DNA of 64,000 nt from Tricholoma matsutake. Lineage: Eukaryota; Basidiomycota; Agaricomycetes; Agaricales; Tricholomataceae. Location of the stretch: positions 5,084,001-5,148,000 of the forward strand of contig AP026546.1 in NCBI GenBank assembly GCA_026075535.2, read 5' to 3'. Position numbers and translations under genes: made by a program. The notes beneath the pieces are model-generated. The model searched no databases. It was not told the origin of the DNA and worked only from the letters and a program-made list of their open reading frames with translations. Position 1 is the stretch's first letter. Every line of letters begins with the position of its first letter. This document shows, in pieces, positions 35,640 to 48,527 of the stretch.

Positions 35640-36545
35640 GTCCAATATTAAGGGAGCTCAGTGTAGAAAACGGACCCCAAGACTACATGAGTTTTGCGAT
35701 GAAGTATTTAAGCGATACTCAAGGAGCGATTGTCGGACAGTGAGTGTTTTGAGGGGATACAGACACACCACTAACGAATGTTCTTTCAGGCATCCCTGTG
35801 ATGCTTGGTGATATAGCCTCCGTTATGAATCGTTGGGGAAGCCAGGGGAGAATCGATCACTTCGTGCACATCAATGACGTGAGCTTTTCACACTATAAGG
35901 GAACATAGTTCAACGCAAACGCTTGTGAATTTACTTCTCAGGATACATAAGTCGGCCTGTCATGAGATCGTTGGCGACGCGAAACTTGTCGCGTACCTGC
36001 CACATCATTTTGGACCTTCGAAAAAACCGCGACGCTTGTCACTTTAGCTTTACCTTGGTTTCCAAGAATTTCGAATTACTCGCCGGGAAAATTCCATACA
36101 TGACGTATCTCGAATATGTCGAGATGTATCTGTGCCGAACTCGGACACTATCGACGTGTCAATTGATAAAGGCCTGAGTAACGAGGAAATTCTAGGAGTA
36201 CGCAACACGCCTCAACATACCATCTCAATTAATTATGCTCTCGAACAGCTTGTGTTCTCCATGGTTCTTGGAGGTGTGATCAACACAGGAATATCCGGTA
36301 TGCGGTTCTTCGTATAATGACCCGCGACTCTTCTGGTAAATATTATTTCAGTGTGATATCTCGTACCATGAAGAATGGAAGAGGGCAGTCTCAGAAGAGA
36401 TCGGCTCACTCACAAGCAAAGCACGCCTTCTGATCCAATTGTCCGCCATTCCAACGTCAGTATGGGAGGATGAGATGCCTCTCATAGAAAATGTCATTTG
36501 TGAAACGAACCCCCTACTAGTTTCGATCCACTTCGATTCTTAGCG
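35640..36545 (+). pseudogene. Cytochrome P450 relic
   Basis: Exon-like pieces separated by intron-like gaps include a helix-I-type segment at about 36225-36300 (ALEQLVFSMVLGGVINTGIS, like the FSVLFAGVINTG region of basidiomycete P450s). A J/K region follows at about 36361-36520 (EEWKRAVSEEIGSL, LSAIPTSVWEDEMPLIENVICET). In live relatives the last motif is VIRETLRL, with the invariant ExxR pair; here the Arg is gone. Further left, IPVMLGDIASVMNRWG and similar pieces are open for one exon each. Stops separate the parts, and no heme-binding FxxGxxxCxG is found downstream to 37000. The family assignment rests on these two regions. Confidence 0.55.
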
Positions 36546-38656
36546 TGCAAGGAGGAGGATAAAAAGCAATAGGTGGAGATTAACCTAATCCTTACCTTCT
36601 TCCTCGCGTCTTATGAGTAGATGCTTCCGTGAAGTTCCCGCCTAACTTCAACGACGTACGTCCGCGTCAGGTCTTATTTTCTTCGGACAGCAGAGCATTG
36701 ACCAGATTTTCTAAACCCCGCCATATGGCCAGCAGTGTTTCTTTGATGTCAAGCGTATAGTGGAGAAAATATTTTGTCGAGGCAAGCAACGATAGCGTCC
36801 AGTCAATAGTATTTAGACAGCCCGACGTCCTGTATGAAAGGCCCACAAGAATGGTTGCTCCAGGTCTCTTTGATCCCGCTTAGGCTTGTAATCTTATTCG
36901 ATTGTGCTCCTCCTTGGGCCTTCCTCACAACAACAATCGTTCCGTCATTAATATCATGCAAGTGATCTTCAATTTGTTCTCTCCCCGCGAAAAATCGTCT
37001 TCATACTTGCCGAGAACTCTTCACAGACATGAAGGCTTTGAACTCGTGACCAGTCATCCACTTGTGAAACAACCTGAGAAGCCACCGTAGGCCCTATCGA
37101 CGGCATAAGCCATCCATCCACTTACCCCAAAAGTCAGTGGAGTTCGAGAGTTTTCAGCCTCAACCTTGTAGTCTCCATGGCAATCACCTGTTCTTGAATC
37201 AATTAGTAACCGCCTGTGAAAAGGAGAACATCAGACTAGGTGACAGAGGAACATGTGCGCGTGTGCTATGCCAATAGAGTGATCTTCTAGCTCCTGGTAG
37301 ACCACAATGATCAGACCAGTTTGCCAGGAGACACGACTTGGAGGCAGGAGTGAAGCGCGGCAAACTAGTGCAGTGCCATTTTACGGAGTTCCTGCTTCGA
37401 CGTCGTCAACCCACTGTATCTTGCTAACGCCCCCACCTGGTATCGAACAAGGAACACCCGCGCGACAGATAAGTGGTAACACACATGTGTCGGCCGATGA
37501 CAAGCATAAAGCATTGGGCAAGATTACAACGTGAGGCCATAAGAAGGAACTCTGGAAATGATCAAGATTCAACCTACATAACTTGACACGACCCTGAGTC
37601 GGGACCGAACGATGAATGCTTGGATCGCTGTATATGCTGAACTATAATACCTGCTTGCACTAGTGTGCTGGGGGCCAGTAGGCGATACTCCGGCTCCGAG
37701 GATTTTGCTTTTTCCTGTTTGAGGACTGCCAACGGTATCGGAGTAAAGCGCAATACGTCCAAAGTTTGCAAGGTCCGATTGGAACGAACGATTTATCTGT
37801 GTAGCGCCGCATGTGCGTGGGCGAGTCTGACTCCTGACTCCTGATTATTAAACGCATTGCACAAGGGATCCGAGGCAGGCAAACCCTTCGATCTCCGATG
37901 AATCATCGTCATTCATAGGAGCCTCGCAAATTCAAGCCAGTTTCTGCGTCCATCTCGGACTTATACAGGGAGAAGTGTGCCACGCTCTAGACCCTGTTTG
38001 CCGCATCTCTTTTTTTTGAAAGTGCTCGGCATATAAATGCGAAAAATTGGAAATTTCAGAATCTGAGATCAAAGTGCACTTTGGCGTTTGTACATTACTT
38101 AGTCTCCAGTTCGATAACGGATGGGGCGAAATATGTTTCCTTCTTTTTCCTTCTTGAATGTCGTACCCAAGCCCGAGGGTTTATCGGTATAAGTACTGTC
38201 GGTAATGGTACAGGCGTCTCTTTTGTTTGGACTTTGTTTGGTTCGCGTATATCATATCATATATGACACGTGCTCTCCGACGTCAGTTGGGAGTCTGACC
38301 AGTTGAGATCATGCATTTCTTGGACCAACTCCTCCCCACCGTAGTTCCCTTTAGTCCTTAGTCTTTCAGTCCTGTGTCTTTCTACTATCTGTGGGCCTTT
38401 CGACCGGTCTTTGGCACCCCATCAACTGTCCAAGGCACTGCCATCGAAACGCTGTCTCATTTTGTGGGGCCAGAACAACTGTTGCCTCTTTTCTTTTGCC
38501 AATAGGTGTTGACGTCGGAGGCCCTGAATATTTGTCACTTAAGTGTTGTTCTTTCCACGCCATCTACCGCAATTTAGGTGACGCCGTTCGTCTGGCGCCG
38601 AACTGCAGATCACACGGCTTCCACGGCTTCCATCGCTGAAAGCCTAAATAGCGAAC
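36546..38656. other. Intergenic, no gene supported
   Basis: It contains only short, motif-free frames. A segment at about 37420-37500, read on the minus strand, has a B-box-like GTTCGATACC preceded by a Gly-tRNA-like stretch, but no foldable tRNA. The last 300 bp are the presumed promoter of the PH-domain gene. Confidence 0.55.
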
Positions 38657-41600
38657 ATGGACACGCGTTCGCGAACACAGTCGGTCGCTGCATTCCAGGC
38701 ACCACCCAACCAGGTGAGTAGACATTCACACCGAGCCGCTGTGAATTTCCAATAACGCTAGCAATTCTCTTGTTCGTGTCAAGTCTCGAACCAGCAAGGT
38801 ATTCCAACGGGTCTCTAATATCACGGGTCGTCTCCGCTTTCCCGGCCGAAAGCCGAGAGATGATCCCGACATGAATCCATATCCAACGCAGACACGCTCG
38901 ATGGATATGTATGGGGAGACTAACGTCAAGCCCTACATGTCGCATCCTGCGCTGAACACGGTCGTCAAGCCTTTGGGTCACAGATATCGTCACAGCGAAA
39001 GCTCATCTTCTTCCGTCTTTCCGAGTCACTCGCCGTCCAAGAGCGAACCCAGGACACCCGTTGAAGTGGAGGAGCTCCCGCAGCCAACACATAGCTACAC
39101 GCAGAGTACCCCCTTCCATCCTGTCCCAGCTGCACTCATACCTGGGATGCGGACCGGGGCTACGCTTTCCAACCGTAGCATGGACCGCACGCCTTTCAAT
39201 GCTGGTTCTTGGTCACAACCACTCTTGAGGAGCACACGACCTTTCACACCCACTGGCATTTCAGAAACTAAACAGACACCGGAAATTGTTATCTCTGATC
39301 CCACAGAGTCACCTCCCCAAACACAGTACGTCAGCCGACCATCCATTTCTGACGCGCAAACAACAAAAAAACTAAACGAGACAAGTAACACGAGTTTGTC
39401 ACCAGATCGCGTTCCTATCCGAAGTCTTTCCCAGACAAGGCTAAAGAGTTTGCCAAGTATACCTAGTGAGCATCCACCTACAACCTCATCCCAAGTTCCA
39501 GCATACTCTACCGTGTCCTTGCCTCCCCCGCCTGACCTCAGGCACGCCACAATCACATATGCTTCCTCACCAGCCTTGCCACAAGTTGTGCAAGCCCAAT
39601 CTCCCACACCTCCGTCTCTCCGGCCCGCTATGTTCTCATACACGTCTTACCCACCCCAAACACAACCCGCAGCACAACCTGGACACCAATCAGACTCGCC
39701 AGCAGTCCACATACTAAACCGAAGCCCGAGGCCCCCCCCAAAACTCTCCCTTCGTGCAGTCAACCGGCTGAACCAAACCATGCCGGACGGGTACTCTGCA
39801 CGCTTCTCGCCGAGCATCGTCATGCGCACACCGCCAGTGCCCATGCGTAGTCTGCCGCCGCTCCCGGCTATCCCCTCTGAGCCTTCCTCTTCTGGTACGC
39901 GACAAAACATGGTGGGCTTGAGCAATATGCCGGAACTGCCACGTCATGGGACAGATCAACCGGACGATGGAGATGGCGATGATGATGACGAGGGTGACGA
40001 TGATGACGATGATGGGCAGGAAAATGACTCGGAGACGCTGCGTGATGGCAATAGTAGCATCAATCTCGACTTTAATAACTCGGATGAGCATCACATTCGT
40101 CCTGTGGAAAATGATGCTGGCGTCGACCTGAAGCCCTCTTTGAGCTCGCTCAAGAAGGCGCACTCTGAGTCGTCTTCGGACACTCAAGATGCATATTTGG
40201 GTCTTCCGGAGGGTCTTCCGGAGGTGAACACATCTCGCATAGATATCGACTTCTCATTTCCACCAGCTTCTTCTGCAGATTTGAAAGGGAAGGGCAAGGC
40301 ACGATCGTCTGGGCCAGATACCGAGCGTACACCGACTCCGGGTTCGGTGCAACATGATTACTTCAGTGATCTCGGCATGGAAAAGAAACGGGAAAGAGGT
40401 AGGGATCTGGAACGATTTGGGGCCAAATCAGAGTCAGCCCAGTCCCAGTCAGAATCCTCAGAGCATGCACGTAAAGATACCAGCGTATCGCCTACACTCA
40501 CTCCACGGGGTGGCAACATGTCTGTCCGCATGTTGTCCCCCCCTGCTCCATCCGCATCCGCTCCAGGATCCGTTTCTCCAAAGCCCCCCAGCCAGAACTC
40601 AGTGGCCACGCTCTCGAATTGTCTATCGCGCAGTGTTGATGTCAATGGAAAATTGTATATGTATTCAGGGATGTACAAACACGCATCACGCAGCCTGATT
40701 GACATACATGCGGCGGAAAAGAAGGAGATGGTGGAGGAGATGGTGAGGGATGCAGAGCAGGAGGCGATCTTGGAGGAGAAGGAGCGAAGGAGGCGGAGTG
40801 TGATGATAAGTGGGAAGGGGAAAGGGAAGGGAAGGGAATTGGTTATTATCGAGGCTCATAACCCAGGTACATGTTTGGAGCCTCCTCTGCCTCCTCCAAG
40901 TGTAATGGTGCATGGTGTTGAAGGGGAAGGAACCAATCCGAAAGGGATATCCAAGGCCCCAGCATACGAAGCAGGCCCACCTCGCCTCCGACGGCGCCGC
41001 TCCATGCCTTCGTTCATCGCGATCTCCGACCCGCCCCCGTATCCCGCCTTTGAGCGGGGCGCCCACGCGCACGGGTTGTCCGCGCAGCTGCACATCCAGC
41101 CGCGGGACGACGAGGGCCGGGAGCGGCTTCCGACATACAGCAACGACATCTACCTCAAGTCGATCGTTCCGCTAAAGATGGAGTTTGTAGCTGCAGGTGT
41201 GCAGGCGAAAGACAGGAAGTGGCGACGCGTGGTGTGCGTGCTGGAGGGCACGGTGCTGAAGGTATATCGCTGCCCGGCAAATGTAGCGGGCGTATCGGCG
41301 CTGGGAGGCTGGTGGGAGAGGAAGGTGGGGGTGGGGGATGTTTCTATTGGTGATGCTGCAACTGGGAGTGGGGGTGGGGGTGCCGTGGCAGAGAGGGCAA
41401 GAGAAGAGGAACTGGTGCGGGAGAGGGTGAGGATGTCCAAGGGGGGAAATGGCAATGGGCAGACGGAATTACAAGTCCCTGAGTCGCCCCCTGTTTCCTC
41501 ATCTCCTCTACAGCGGACAGCACACACACCATTGTCATCCTCGCGATCCATGGGTCTGGCCAACCTCTTCAGACCGGGGCGTACACACGCCAGGTCGACA

Positions 41601-42287
41601 AGCGACGTGCAGACAGCCCTACGGCCCCAATCTTCCCGCGCTTCTCTTCACATCCCACTTGGCGCGAGCGGGTCGGACCAACTTACCCCGTCCTTTGCGT
41701 CAACGCTGTCTGTGTCCTCACATAATTCATATTCGGCGTCTACGTCGTCCTCTCAGTCGCATCTCCGGAATGTGCCGCACAGTAATAGTCATGGGAGTTC
41801 CGAGACCGCTGTAACGCCTGAACCAGAGCCGAACCCTGCGGACCTGATTAGGGCATATACATTGCAGAATGCAGAAAGTGGGCTGGGCAACGATTATCTG
41901 AAAAGGAAGAACGTGATCCGTTTTCGCGTAGACGGGGAGCAGTTTTTGTTTCAAGCGAAAGATGCGGCGGATGTTGTTAGGTGGATTGAGGTTTGAATTA
42001 CCTTCGTCTTATCGACGATGACGACGACTAACATTTCCCCATGGTTATGGTTCTGCAGGGTCTTCAAGCTGCCGCTAATATCTCTTTGGATCTGGATAAG
42101 AGGCCCATGCCGAAAGGCCCGTTGTTCCCTAGGTTGGTGCTTTGTTACTGATTGCTGGTGAGGACGATGGCTGATTAAACTGTGTAGACGCCGGAGACGA
42201 CGAGGAGCGCGGCGTCCTGGAACGGAGGCGGATCCTATAGGACCGCTAGATGGTTCCGTGAATATCGCACTAAGCCGTGATCAATGA
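38657..42287 (+). CDS. Large PH-domain protein with disordered N-terminal two-thirds
   Basis: Four exons, 38657-38713, 38784-41990, 42059-42132 and 42188-42287 (introns 70, 68, 55 nt), give 1145 residues. The ATG at 38657 opens [14 protein letters not shown] and splices in phase to [12 protein letters not shown]. Residues about 30-730 are Ser/Pro-rich and disordered, with an Asp/Gly run ([14 protein letters not shown]) and a Lys/Glu/Arg-rich helical patch near residue 650. The PH fold appears near residues 790-835 ([31 protein letters not shown]). It is then interrupted by about 200 low-complexity residues and completed by [29 protein letters not shown] at the C-terminus. The tail is RRRRRR-basic. 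Split PH domains bind phosphoinositides or act as scaffolds. The role here is unknown, membrane-associated signalling being inference. Confidence 0.85.
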
Positions 42288-42882
42288 TCTCAGCATGCCT
42301 CGCACATCATACATGTTGCAGGGTTGTCTCTACGCAACCTTCGCAGTGAGATGAGAGTATATCTCACGCTGTAACGCGACCCTTGGATATGTTATTTTTT
42401 CATTGTTACCGAGTTTTCCTTCCACTTTTCCGTGCTCTATAGCACGTTCACGACATGTATGACATTACTAGTATAACTGGGACAGCTGTGTGTGTTGACA
42501 AGATGAAATTTCATTTTGAAAAAGTGCAAGCGTGGCGTTCAAAGAAAGTTCCCACGCTCCGAGGTCGGGTTGTATCAACAATCCTACTTGTTATCTGCAC
42601 TGCCCACACCATCATCGATATTCTCCTCATCCCTTCAACAGCCTCAAATACCGACACATCTATCTCCAGCTCCGCAGTCTGCAGTTACGAGCAGACGTCC
42701 TTGAGGACAGGAGCTTCCCGCCACGCAGAATTCCGGTTTTTAGGGTTGGCCGTCTTTGCGTCACCTTTTTTTTTCTGTACCGGCTTTTTCCTCTTTCGTC
42801 AGTGACGAAAATCGCACAACCTTCTTCAGCGCTCAACTCTGCGGCCCAATAAACGACAGACGACTACTTATCGAAACGCATT
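42288..42882. other. Intergenic between the PH-domain and PP1 genes
   Basis: About 600 bp with a pyrimidine-rich run (CACCTTTTTTTTTCTG) near 42760 and no convincing gene. The open frame 42455-42805 has no recognisable content. Confidence 0.6.
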
Positions 42883-44487
42883 ATGGCGGATTCAACAACG
42901 GAGATCGATCTTGACTCGGTCATCGACCGACTGTTAGAAGGTGAGCTGGCACACTACCATTCCTTCTGGCCTTCTACGTCGGATCTTGGGTATACAATAT
43001 TGGGCTAGTAGGGTGTTGATATGGGGTAAGGATGGTAGCCAGGATTGGCAACGGTGAAGGCAAGCGGGTTACGAGCTGTGTGCATGGCTGGCTGTCCAAA
43101 ACGCTGGGCACCTTGATCACTTTCGGTCAATGGCCTTTTGATGCAGCATCCCACTGGTCCTTTCAGGCTATTCTGGTGTTCTCGTGACAAAGCAATGTTC
43201 TGACTTTTTCTTTGTTTCCATCAGTCCGGGGAAATCGACCTGGCAAGCCCGTACAGCTTCAAGAGTACGAGATCAAGTACCTCTGTACCAAAGCGCGAGA
43301 AATTTTCATCAACCAGCCAATCCTGCTCGAATTGGAAGCTCCAATCAAGATTTGTGGTACGTTGTCATGAATCGTCATTTACTCTACTGTTCTCAACTCG
43401 ATTTGAATAGGTGACATCCACGGTCAATACTACGACCTCCTCAGACTCTTCGAATATGGCGGCTTCCCTCCAGAAGCAAATTACCTCTTTCTCGGTGACT
43501 ACGTAGACCGAGGTAAACAATCCCTTGAAACAATCTGTCTCCTTCTTGCGTACAAGATCAAATACCCGGAAAACTTCTTCATCTTGCGAGGGAATCACGA
43601 ATGTGCGAGCATCAATAGGATATACGGCTTTTATGATGAATGTTCGTTCTTTGCCTTATGTTGGCCAGTAGTCTTTCCAATTCAACTGACATCGCGCGTT
43701 TGTACAGGTAAACGCAGATACAACATTAAACTGTGGAAGACCTTCACCGACTGTTTCAACTGCTTGCCAATTGCTGCCATAATTGACGAGAAGATCTTCA
43801 CAATGCATGGTGGGCTAAGTCCAGATCTGCAGTCAATGGAGCAAATACGGAGAGTCATGCGTCCAACGGATGTGCCGGACACGGGTGCGTTGTTTTGTAC
43901 CGCCGTCAATTTGATATTGGCGATTAATAGTGGACGTCACGTGTTTCCAGGACTGCTTTGCGATCTGCTATGGTCAGACCCGGATAAGGATATCACCGGA
44001 TGGTCAGAGAATGATAGAGGAGTGTCGTTTACTTTTGGGCCGGACGTTGTGTCGCGATTCCTACAAAAACATGATATGGACCTAATTTGTCGAGCGCATC
44101 AGGTGCGTATGATGGTAACGGCATGCCTAGTGTTTCATCGGGCTTGCGGCTATGATATATGGAGAATGACTTTTTTTGTTTGTCCGACAGGTTGTCGAGG
44201 ACGGATATGAATTCTTCGCCAAGAGGCATTTGGTGACGTTGTTCTCAGCACCAAATTACTGTGGCGAGTTTGACAACGCGGGAGCGATGATGAGTGTAGA
44301 CGAGACATTATTATGCTCGTTCCAGGTCAGTCGCCTGATGCCATTCTTAGTTGTGCCTGATCTATTTTGCATATAGATCCTGAAACCAGCGGAGAAAAAG
44401 GCGAAGTATCCCTATGGTGGGATGAATGTGGGGCGTCCAGTGACGCCACCGCGCAAGCAGAAGAAGAAGGACAGCAAGATGGGCTAG
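42883..44487 (+). CDS. GLC7: Serine/threonine protein phosphatase PP1 catalytic subunit
   Basis: Seven exons: 42883-42940, 43225-43356, 43411-43641, 43708-43884, 43951-44102, 44191-44325, 44377-44487. They give 331 residues. Intron 1 is unusually long for this locus (284 nt); the others are 51-88 nt. All PP1 metal-site motifs are present: [54 protein letters not shown], and [26 protein letters not shown] and the C-terminal [10 protein letters not shown] followed by PVTPPRKQ, with the TPPR site for inhibitory Cdk phosphorylation, identify PP1 rather than PP2A. It is an essential single-copy enzyme in yeasts, acting with targeting subunits in the cell cycle and glycogen control. The copy looks intact. 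Confidence 0.97.
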
Positions 44488-45283
44488 ACGACGACGGACT
44501 GATGTACGCTCTCCGCACTGCACTGCGACCATTGCTTTCAATCACTTGGCACTTTCCTCGTCTTCTTATTTTTCGCCCTCCTGTTTTCCCTCTATTTCCT
44601 ATCTTTACATCGTTGGTTTTCTTTGTTTCATTTAGCTTTTTATTACATTGATCTTACGGTGGTCGCGGTGTGATAATTGGCACTCGCCCACCTCTTTCCG
44701 CGGCCACTTTTTGTCATGGGGACCGGGGAAAAAAGCCAAGTTGTATATGCACGATGTATCAAGCTTGCAGGATGGGAGGGGCAGACAGAAAATACTAAGG
44801 CTGTTACAGCGCTTTCGGAAAACCTTGGCAGCTGCAACATAATTTTTTTTGTGTGAAAAAAGGTGAAATTCTTTTTTGACCATGGTGAAAATGATGCCGA
44901 TATGATTTCATGCCATGACATGTTTTTCATGAGCTGGTTTTCTGATCACTACGGGTATCAACAGAGCAAATAGCAAAAAAAGAACTAAAAATCAGAAAGA
45001 ATTGATAGATCCTCATGAGTTGTATGGTTAGAAACACATGAATTGGGCAGGGAATTCACAATTGGCCACCTATGAATTAAGTATGGCTTTTTTTGTGCCC
45101 CTGAAATGGACAAATACTTTTGCTGAACAAGTGGATCAATTCCTCTTAGAAATATTGCAATGTATGCAAGCCTAGTCTTCTCAGAAATATTCAGGCTATG
45201 GTTGGAGTTTATGCATGGAGAAGCTAGCAATTGCCTAGAGTTCTGTAGTTACATTTAATTACTATGCACCTAGCAGTGGGTAT
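44488..45283. other. Intergenic between PP1 and element E
   Basis: The 3' flank of PP1 is pyrimidine-rich, followed by AT-rich sequence with no gene or repeat that I recognise. Confidence 0.6.
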
Positions 45284-45450
45284 TTTTGGGATACAGGCAA
45301 GCCATGCCCGGTCTGAGTACATAATGCTATTAATAGTACATGCTGTAGTACACTCACTACTTGCAATAGGAGTATATGAGATGTCTAGGTCTCTCTTTGA
45401 CTCACACTGTGCTCACTAGGAAGTCCCCCCTCATGGCTAAAAACCTAATA
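45284..45450 (+). repeat. Element E 5' LTR
   Basis: The expected TGTTGGGATACAGG start has become TTTTGGGATACAGG. It ends CCTAATA directly before the primer site. Compared with the 3' LTR, it lacks a block (TATTTATAGAA) in the middle and carries a few extra bases near 45395, besides scattered transitions. Confidence 0.85.
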
Positions 45451-45463
45451 GGTTATGGGCCCT
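45451..45463 (+). promoter_or_regulatory. Primer-binding site of element E, initiator tRNA-Met anticodon-arm type
   Basis: GGTTATGGGCCCT, identical to the 13 bases after the element D 5' LTR, abuts the LTR end. See the element D site for the tRNA match. Confidence 0.72.
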
Positions 45464-45503
45464 AGCCCTATCTAGCTTAACAAGTTAATTATCTAGACCT
45501 ACC

Positions 45504-48430
45504 ATGTCACAGCACTTGGATGGTGAAGCTCCTGAACAACCAGTCCCATGCACACAATTTGCAGCCCAAGTGCTAGGGAATATCCTTCTGGTTTGAGGGT
45601 GAAAGAGCAAGGAAACATGGCTGATGCTCCATGCGATACACCTGCTCATGGTGATGAACCCACAGCAGAACCCCACAAATTTATTGCACTAATCCAAACC
45701 AAATGTGAGCCTACCTCCTATGTGGAAGTAGACAAGCACTATGAGGAATGAAAAAGGAATACTAAGACTTACTTCTAATCACATGGAATGATAAGATACA
45801 GTGTGGTATTCCAATGACTAGAGCTAGCATAGTGTAAGTGATGGTTCAAGGTCAAGAAGAGAATAATTGTAACAATAGTGAGAAGTCCATAATGTAAGCA
45901 AGTAAATAAGTCATCACAACCATGGTAGGCTTACACCAAAGAATATTCAAATGTCAGTAAATTGTCGGACTGCAATCATTTAATGGACATGAACTGGCAC
46001 AAATGGAAGGAAAGAATGCAGAGAGTTTTTATCAATTGTGACATCACCAAATATATTACTGGAGATGTAGGACAACCTGATAAGTACACATAACTGGGAT
46101 AAGATTCTAAGAATGACATTTGGGTGCAGCAGGTTATAATCCAAAACATAACCTCCACTCAAATGAATCATGTCGGCTCATGAAATGTACTGCACACTTT
46201 TGGCAACTCATGAGAATATGGCACATCAAATGGTCACATACATACTAACTCAATTATACAAGGCCAGAGTATATGATGGAGGGGACCTCTTGAAGCACCT
46301 CAATACGATGAAGTCCCTCCACAACCGCATTAACTGATTCCCTAACCTGGAATTCCATGTTTTGGATACACAATTCAAGTCCACCATTTTGGTGTCTTTA
46401 CCCCCTAGTTGGCAGACCTTCATGGACCTCTATAATGGGAATGCCAATGATGCCAATGATCCAGATTGATATCCTAAATGCCATATGTCCTCTGATCAAT
46501 CTATCAGTATAATATAGGAGGAATTCAAGATATGGGCCAATCAAAGTAATAATGGGAATAATGGAAACAGTAGCACTAACCTGGTTAATACCCAGTTGGC
46601 TACTAGTAAATCCCTGGAAGCTTGCATTAAGGATCACAAAGACAGCGCAAAATCATATTGTGAACACTGCAAGAAACCTGGGCACTGGACAAGTAAATGC
46701 TGCAAGTTCCCAGGAAATAAATGTTATAATTGTGGAAAATATGGACATCACACAAAGGATTGCCAAAAGAAAGAGAGGGACAAGAATAAAGACAAGGGGA
46801 AGAAAGGCGAGGGGAGCAGCAGAAGAAATGGTCAGTCAAATGTGGGGGAGGAGCATATTGTGTTCCTGGTTGATGAAGAACTTTATAATTTTGATACATT
46901 CAACACCTGTAACGCTGATGGCAATGACAAGTGCTTGATCTTTTATGATTGGTTAGTGGATTCAGCAACAACCTTGCATGTAACACATCAGCAAGAAGCC
47001 TTTACTGATTACACACCTTTGGGAAATATTTCCATAACAGGTATAGGAGGTAAAGAAGCAAAAATTGCAGGCCATGGAACTGTTGAATTAGTTTCAACAT
47101 GTAAAGGTCAAAGTTACATTCTCCATTTGGAAAATGCTCTACATGTGCCTGGAATGCAACTTGATTTCATTGGGGCAATGGGATGATGCTGGAGGAAAAT
47201 ACACAGGTGGAGAGGGACAAATCACTCTTATTACAAAAGATGGTAACCCAATAGCTCATGGCACCAGCACCAAAATCAATAACCATTTATACAAGATGGA
47301 GATGGTTATTTGACAATCACATCACACCTCTCCAAATGTTGACAGGTCACATGTTCATGAAACATTTGTTGGCAGTGATGCACCTCCAAATTGGAAAACT
47401 TGGCACCAACATTTCAGACATATTGGGTATACTGGACTTCAAAAATTATTGGACAGCAAATTAGTAGATGGATTCAACATTGACATTCAGTCACCAAAGC
47501 CAGATTGTATAGCATGTACTGAGAAAGCAACACATTGAACCCTTTCCCAAAACATCCAAACAAAACACTGAACCCAGAGAATTGATGCATATTGACTTAT
47601 GGGGAAAATACACAATCAAATCTATTAATGGCAATCAATACTACTTGTTATTTGTGGATGACACTAAAAGATATGTCACTGTTCAATGTTTGAAGGAGAA
47701 ATCAGACACAACAGAAGGAGTCATTAATTATTTGGCCCACCTGATAACTCAAAACTAGAAACTGAAGGGGATTCAAATTGATTGTAGAAAAGAATTTGTA
47801 AACAAGAAACTGGAGAAATGGTGCAAAGAATGTGGTATAGAAATTTGTTTAACCATGCCATACTCACCTTCACAGAATGGCATCGCAGAGCATATGAACC
47901 ACACACTTGTTGAACTATCAGGCACTATGCTTACTGCCAACAACCTTCCCAAATTTCTCTGGGAGTATGCAGTTCTACATGTGGCTTATCTCAGGAACTG
48001 ATCATATAATAAGCACCTTTGGAAATTGACACCTTATGAGGGCTGGCACAAAAAAACCAAATGTATCTAGCTTACACAAATTTGGGGCCCCCATTTGGGT
48101 TTTATTACAAGGACAAAAAGAAGAAATGAAAATGCTACCAAAGTCTAAGTGCTGAGCCTATGTTAGATTTGATGATGGTTGCTGGAGTAATTGAATATTA
48201 TAATGTGGAGATGTGAAAGGTATTTACCTTTAGAAATTTCCAGAATATCAACCCACCAGAACTGCCTTCACCTCTGGAGCAAATCACCATTACACCTGAT
48301 GCACCACATGAGGGGAAGTCCAATGGAAGCACACCATGTTGTCATTCTGGAGCTGGTGACGGTCCTGAGTTGGGCAGAGCAGGAGACATAGTTGTTGTTG
48401 ATGAACATGTCAACAACGATGTGGCAGTTG
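45504..48430 (+). pseudogene. Element E gag, protease and integrase, decayed
   Basis: The ATG at 45504 (MSQHLDGEAPEQPV) starts a gag broken by many stops. The stretch 46596-47186 is open and holds two zinc knuckles, CEHCKKPGHWTSKC and CYNCGKYGHHTKDC, then the protease motif WLVDSATTLHVT. The GAG-pre-integrase and integrase (LMHIDLWGKYTI, MPYSPSQNGIAEHMNHTL, LPKFLWEYAVLHVAYLRN) follow with several stops and shifts. The post-integrase linker (FQNINPPELPSPLEQITITPDAP) reaches about 48430, where homology to Copia ends. Confidence 0.85.
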
Positions 48431-48527
48431 TGCTAGGTGGAATGGGGGTCTGTGGCATGAGCAGGGGGGCCATGGACTGTCCAGGGAGGCTCTTAGGCTG
48501 TTATTTGGAGTTCTGGGGTGGGCAGGG

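Noticed and set aside
37381..37572. Possible tRNA or SINE (B-box-like GTTCGATACC on the minus strand)
   Set aside because: No A box at the right distance and no acceptor or D stem could be paired.
42455..42852. Open frames between the PH-domain and PP1 genes
   Set aside because: Three overlapping frames are open by chance, with no motif. The stretch is better read as the PP1 5' flank.
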